Assembly (NCBI GenBank): GCA_965213595.1
Contig: CBDBZO010000004.1
Coordinates: 1-64,000, forward strand
Direction of reading: 5' to 3'
Source: JBCCFC01 sp965213595
GTDB taxonomy: Bacteria > Chloroflexota > Anaerolineae > Caldilineales > Caldilineaceae
Length of the DNA stretch: 64,000 nucleotides
Positions 60,963-64,000 of this stretch are shown piece after piece. The position numbers were made by a program, and so were the translations under genes. The notes beneath the pieces were generated by a model. That model was not told where the DNA came from. It was given only the letters and a program-made list of their open reading frames with translations, and searched no databases. Positions within the stretch are counted from its first letter, which is position 1, and each line of letters starts with the position of its first letter.

Positions 60963-61973
60963 GTGAAAGTACTTATTACCGGCGGCACGGGCCGCATCGG
61001 TCGCATTACCGTCCAGCGCTTCCTCGACCACGGCCACGATGTGCGCGTGCTCGACATAGCCGACCACGCCGACATCGACGGCGCGGAATACGTCGCCGTC
61101 GACATCCGCGACTTCGACGCCACGCGCGAGGCCGTGCGCGGCTGCGACGCGATTGTGCATCTGGCCGCCATTGCCGCCCCGATGCGCGTGCCCGGCCACG
61201 AAATTTTCGACATCAACGTCTCCGGCACGTTTAACGTCTTCGAGGCCGCCGCCGCCGAAGGCATTGGCCGCATTGCCCACGCCAGCTCGATCAACGCCTT
61301 TGGCTGCTTCTGGGGCATGGTCGACATCCGCCCAGATTATCTACCCATCGACGAAGCACACCCCACCTTTACCACCGACGTTTACTCCTTCTCCAAGGGG
61401 ATGGTCGAAGAAATCGGCGACTATTTCTGGCGGCGCGACGGCATCAGCAGCACGGCCTTCCGCTTTCCGGGCGTCTACAAAGCCGAATTCCTCACGGACG
61501 ATGCGCGTCAACAGCGCGTGCAGCAGGCGCGTGCAGCCATCGACGACTTTGCCGCCCTGCCCGAAGACAAACGGGCGCAGCGGCTCGCCACCCTGCGCGA
61601 GGCGACGGTCGCCTATCGCGGCGCGCGCAACATGGAGTTTCCCCAGGCGCAAAATGGCTTTGCCCCAAACCCGCTGCCCGACGAGCCGCTCTGGAACGTT
61701 TACGCCATGGAGCGCTTCAACTTCTGGGCCTACATCGACGAGCGCGATGCGGCGCAGGCGCTGGAGCGCGGCGTCACGGCCGATTACGAAGGCAGCCACC
61801 CGCTCTTTGCCAACGCGGAGAACAATTCGCTGGGCTACGATTCATCCAAGCTGGCCGAACTGTTTTTCCCCGAAGTTGAGGCCTCGCAGCGCCAGCTAAG
61901 CGGCACGCAGTCGCTGGTCAGCATCGAGCAGGCGCGAGCGTTGATTGGCTTTGCGCCGGAGTTTGCGGCGTAA
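60963..61973 (+). CDS. NAD-dependent epimerase/dehydratase family protein
   Basis: A 336-aa extended SDR. VLITGGTGRIGRITVQRFLD (G-x-x-G-x-x-G), D at strand 2 (VLDIADHADI), catalytic pair Y and K in TTDVYSFSKGMVEEIGDYFW and Ser/Thr in GRIAHASSINAFG. GTG start at 60963 after the repeat. Enzymes of this type act on UDP-sugars or sugar acids; the catabolic neighbours GH2/GH4 favour the latter. Confidence 0.88.
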   Translation: MKVLITGGTGRIGRITVQRFLDHGHDVRVLDIADHADIDGAEYVAVDIRDFDATREAVRGCDAIVHLAAIAAPMRVPGHEIFDINVSGTFNVFEAAAAEGIGRIAHASSINAFGCFWGMVDIRPDYLPIDEAHPTFTTDVYSFSKGMVEEIGDYFWRRDGISSTAFRFPGVYKAEFLTDDARQQRVQQARAAIDDFAALPEDKRAQRLATLREATVAYRGARNMEFPQAQNGFAPNPLPDEPLWNVYAMERFNFWAYIDERDAAQALERGVTADYEGSHPLFANAENNSLGYDSSKLAELFFPEVEASQRQLSGTQSLVSIEQARALIGFAPEFAA

Positions 61974-61977
61974 TGAA

Positions 61978-62084
61978 AATCGTAGGTGCGGTTTGCAACC
62001 GCACGCGCGTGACGTACCCCTTCGCTTCGGCCAAAGCGAAGGGGTACGTCACGCTTGCGCAGCTAAAAGCAGCGCCTACGATAT
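61978..62084. repeat. Dispersed repeat, 'GTAGGCGCTGCTTT' family (copy 2)
   Basis: ATCGTAGGTGCGGTTTGCAA starts it and AAAAGCAGCGCCTACGAT ends it, the reverse of copy 1 at 58430. An inner palindrome GTGACGTACCCCTTCGC / GCGAAGGGGTACGTCAC is extra. Fills the gap between the epimerase and the dioxygenase genes. Confidence 0.7.
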
Positions 62085-62085
62085 T

Positions 62086-62856
62086 TCAAACCGCCCAATC
62101 CGCCCACATATCCTCATGCGGCGGCAGCTCCTGCAATTCTTCCAAATTTTTGCGCTTGAAATCGTAAAGCACCGCCTGCCGAATGTTGGGCGAGCGATTG
62201 TGCCCCGCCGAGTGCGCCAAGCGGTGGTGCCAGAAAACCACATCACCCGCTGTGCCGTGGCAGTCGACGCGCGGGCCGTCGTTCATCTGCTGCAAGCGCT
62301 TGTTGACCTCCTCGCCGCTGGGCGGGGTGAAGGTGTGCTGCGTCTCAAAGGCGTGGTAGGCCACCTTGTGCGTGCCGGGCCAGACGTTGAAGCCACCGCC
62401 GTCCAGCACCACATCGTCGATGTAGCCGACCAGGCCGAGGTGGAAGGCGTGCCGGTCGATGTGCAGGTGGTAGGGTTTTGGCGGCTTGTCGCCTTCGGGC
62501 ATCTGGCAGTAGATGCCGCGAATCTTCTGCGGCTCCTCCAGCGATCCTTCGCCCAGCAGCTGCTCGGCAATCGCCCACACTGTCGAATTCTTCGGCAGCA
62601 AATCGACCATCCACTGTTCCTGCCCCGGCTTGCGATACTTCCATGAATAGCCGTAGCGATTCGAGTCCGCATCATCACATTCCTCCAGCGGGCCAACCCA
62701 CGAATCTGGCTCGTCGCGCGTGATGCCCGGCGGTGGGTTCTCCCACAGCGCCTCGCGGGCGCGGGCCATCAGGTCGGCGTCGAGGATGCCGCGCTGAATG
62801 AGATAGCCATTTTCTTTGAAGAAGTCGATTTCGTCCTGGGAAAGGGGAGCGGACAT
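62086..62856 (-). CDS. Phytanoyl-CoA dioxygenase (PhyH) family protein
   Basis: A 256-aa Fe(II)/2-oxoglutarate enzyme. The N-terminal LSQDEIDFFKENGYLIQRGI is the family opening. HLHIDRHAFHLGLVGYIDDV has H-x-D, and GTAGDVVFWHHRLAHSAGHN supplies the distal His; R in RSPNIRQAVLYDF binds 2-oxoglutarate. Convergent with the epimerase. Hydroxylates a small substrate; which one is unknown. Confidence 0.88.
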   Translation of the reverse strand: MSAPLSQDEIDFFKENGYLIQRGILDADLMARAREALWENPPPGITRDEPDSWVGPLEECDDADSNRYGYSWKYRKPGQEQWMVDLLPKNSTVWAIAEQLLGEGSLEEPQKIRGIYCQMPEGDKPPKPYHLHIDRHAFHLGLVGYIDDVVLDGGGFNVWPGTHKVAYHAFETQHTFTPPSGEEVNKRLQQMNDGPRVDCHGTAGDVVFWHHRLAHSAGHNRSPNIRQAVLYDFKRKNLEELQELPPHEDMWADWAV

Positions 62857-63013
62857 GGAGAGCCTCCTTTGGTGGCGAAGATCATCGATTGCGGCGCTGG
62901 GCTTTTGAATGCGCTAAGTGTAGCGCATGGGCTGTCCATTGGGCAAGTGACCTGATTGTCCTGGGGTGTGCCCCAGAACATTCTTCAGAAAGAGAAGCAT
63001 CTCGGTAACTGTT

Positions 63014-63062
63014 CAGCCCTCACCCCCAATCCCTCTCCCAGGATGGGAGAGGGGAGCCGTTC
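63014..63062. repeat. Dispersed palindromic repeat, 'CTCTCCCAGGATGGGAGAG' variant
   Basis: CCCTCTCCCAGGATGGGAGA with left arm CCCTCACCCCCAAT. Located in the 272-base gap 62857-63128; no gene is seen in that gap. Confidence 0.6.
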
Positions 63063-63128
63063 TCTGCCTGGTCATACAAAGATTCGGGCAGGGGCCAGAA
63101 TGGTTGCGCATTTCGACCCACCGATCCA

Positions 63129-63437
63129 CTACCTGCTCCACAGTTGATACGCTGCTACCCACTCCGCCGCATCACCCGTGAGCGCGCCCGCTTCCAGCTC
63201 GGATAGCGGAAAGGTGTAGCGCTGCCCCGCTTTCCGCAGCTCGACGAGCACGCCGCGCCGCTCGCTGCTCTGCTGGGCAAGGCCCGTGACTTCAACCGGA
63301 TCGCCCAGAACGGTTGCGGGGAAGGGAAACGGCAGCTCGTCCCCCAGCGTATTGTACATGCCCCAAAACTCCTCGTATTCGTCGTAGCAGTCGATGGTGG
63401 CTTCCTCGATCAGCTCGCGCAGGCGTGCTTCGTCCAT
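63129..63437 (-). CDS. Small conserved protein, calcium-binding-protein-like
   Basis: A 102-aa protein with start MDEARLRELIEEATIDCYDE. ATIDCYDEYEEFWGMYNTLG, LPFPFPATVLGDPVEVTGLA and GVLVELRKAGQRYTFPLSEL fit a small family often called 'calcium-binding protein', whose name rests on homology only. The start is chosen because it matches the family opening. It follows the GNAT gene (26-base gap) on the same strand. Confidence 0.65.
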   Translation of the reverse strand: MDEARLRELIEEATIDCYDEYEEFWGMYNTLGDELPFPFPATVLGDPVEVTGLAQQSSERRGVLVELRKAGQRYTFPLSELEAGALTGDAAEWVAAYQLWSR

Positions 63438-63463
63438 CTTGGTTTCCTTCAATTTGTTGTTCC

Positions 63464-64000
63464 TCAATCAAATCGGGGGTAGACGGCCAGCAGGCCGTGT
63501 TGCTGCTCGATCTCGTGCAGCTCGTCCAGCTTCTGGCGGCGCGCGTCGTGCTCGGTAACGAGCGCCGCCAGCTCGTCGGCGGACAGCGCGCCGAGCTCCT
63601 GCTGCCGCGTCAGTTCGTGCTGGGCATAGTAGTAATAGGCCCGCGCGACAAAGAGATTGGGCTCATCGACAAAGCCAAAGCGCTGGTGCCAGCGGCGGCT
63701 TTGCTCGTTGCCCAGCATGTAGCGGCTGGACAATTTGGTGAAGCCAGTCCCCTCCAGCGCGTTTAGCGCCGCAGCCACCAGCGCCGTCGCCAGGCCGCGG
63801 CGCTGCCAGGCCGGCGCGACGAAGAGCAGGTCGAGCAGCGCGCGCGCGTCCGGCTTTTCGACGAGGAGCGCCGCACCCACAATCTCTTCGTCCTGCACGG
63901 CCACGCGCGATGCGGGCAGCGCGCGACCGCGTTGGCCCGCGAAAAAGCTGGTCAAATTCTGCCGGGCGGCCCGCTCGATTCGATCAAGCGCCCAGTCGCA
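63464..64000 (-). CDS. GNAT-family N-acetyltransferase, partial
   Basis: 178 residues are visible and the frame is open through the window edge. VGAALLVEKPDARALLDLLF and VAPAWQRRGLATALVAAALN contain the acetyl-CoA loop Q-R-R-G-L-A, followed by RYMLGNEQSRRWHQRFGFVD (N-x-x-x-x-x-x-Y/F-x-K/R-x-G-F). A helical C-terminal tail (RQQELGALSADELAALVTEH) follows. The gene start lies outside the window. Confidence 0.8.
   Translation of the reverse strand, partial: CDWALDRIERAARQNLTSFFAGQRGRALPASRVAVQDEEIVGAALLVEKPDARALLDLLFVAPAWQRRGLATALVAAALNALEGTGFTKLSSRYMLGNEQSRRWHQRFGFVDEPNLFVARAYYYYAQHELTRQQELGALSADELAALVTEHDARRQKLDELHEIEQQHGLLAVYPRFD

Overview
The window is a GC-rich bacterial chromosome segment. 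It probably comes from a member of the Chloroflexota (Caldilinea/Anaerolineae-like). That assignment is an inference from several points: a short EF-Ts of 198 aa, a stand-alone SUI1/YciH protein, paired GlgC-type genes, DUF433-type small antitoxins, a DUF2264/GH2/GH4 catabolic cluster, and no outer-membrane genes. No marker suitable for a firm placement (such as 16S rRNA) is present.

Layout. 1-0.7 kb: a three-gene toxin-antitoxin-like operon running off the left edge. 0.7-3.4 kb: a decayed elp3 (radical SAM/GNAT) and a small frameshifted gene pair inserted next to a truncated second copy of the elp3 5' end. 3.4-8.1 kb: a membrane/TPR gene broken by three stacked insertion sequences (IS5-, IS630- and IS4-like). 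8.2-14 kb: small genes, an aldo/keto reductase, tRNA-Arg(CCG), an M50 protease, an HD protein and a TyrA-like dehydrogenase. 14.2-22.9 kb: a cell-surface polysaccharide cluster (one GT2, three GT4, a flippase, a pyruvyltransferase-like protein, a GT39). 23.3-26.5 kb: a secreted repeat protein, a lipoprotein and an OmpR-type regulator. 26.6-32 kb: the translation/lipid block rpsB-tsf-pyrH-frr-uppS-cdsA, with rpe opposed. 32.8-40.6 kb: a hydrolase, a site-2 protease with CBS domains, a GH13 amylase and two unrecognised conserved proteins. 40.9-44.9 kb: two ADP-glucose pyrophosphorylase paralogues separated by an IS4-like element; the second paralogue has lost its catalytic residues. 44.95-49.7 kb: an AT-richer Gabija anti-phage system (gajA, gajB) in which gajA is split by an IS5-like element. 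49.7-52.7 kb: SUI1, AIM24-like, PP2C-like and an AEC transporter. 52.9-62.9 kb: a catabolic cluster (two amidohydrolases, DUF2264, GH2, GH4, an epimerase, a PhyH-type dioxygenase). The right edge has a small conserved gene and a partial GNAT.

Two genome-scale themes stand out. First, mobile-element damage is heavy. Several insertions can be removed on paper, taking out one target-site copy, and the host reading frame is restored exactly: IS5-like in the TPR gene, IS5-like in gajA, and a 94-bp MITE in a small gene at 60.4 kb. The MITE has the same terminal repeats as the IS5-like element at 4.0 kb. Second, most intergenic gaps, and three or four coding regions, carry short palindromic dispersed repeats belonging to at least six families. 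Each family recurs within this 64 kb. Some of them are translated in frame inside proteins (GT39, GH13, the end of a small gene, and elp3). Several frameshifts lie at homopolymers, so sequencing error cannot be excluded for those genes.
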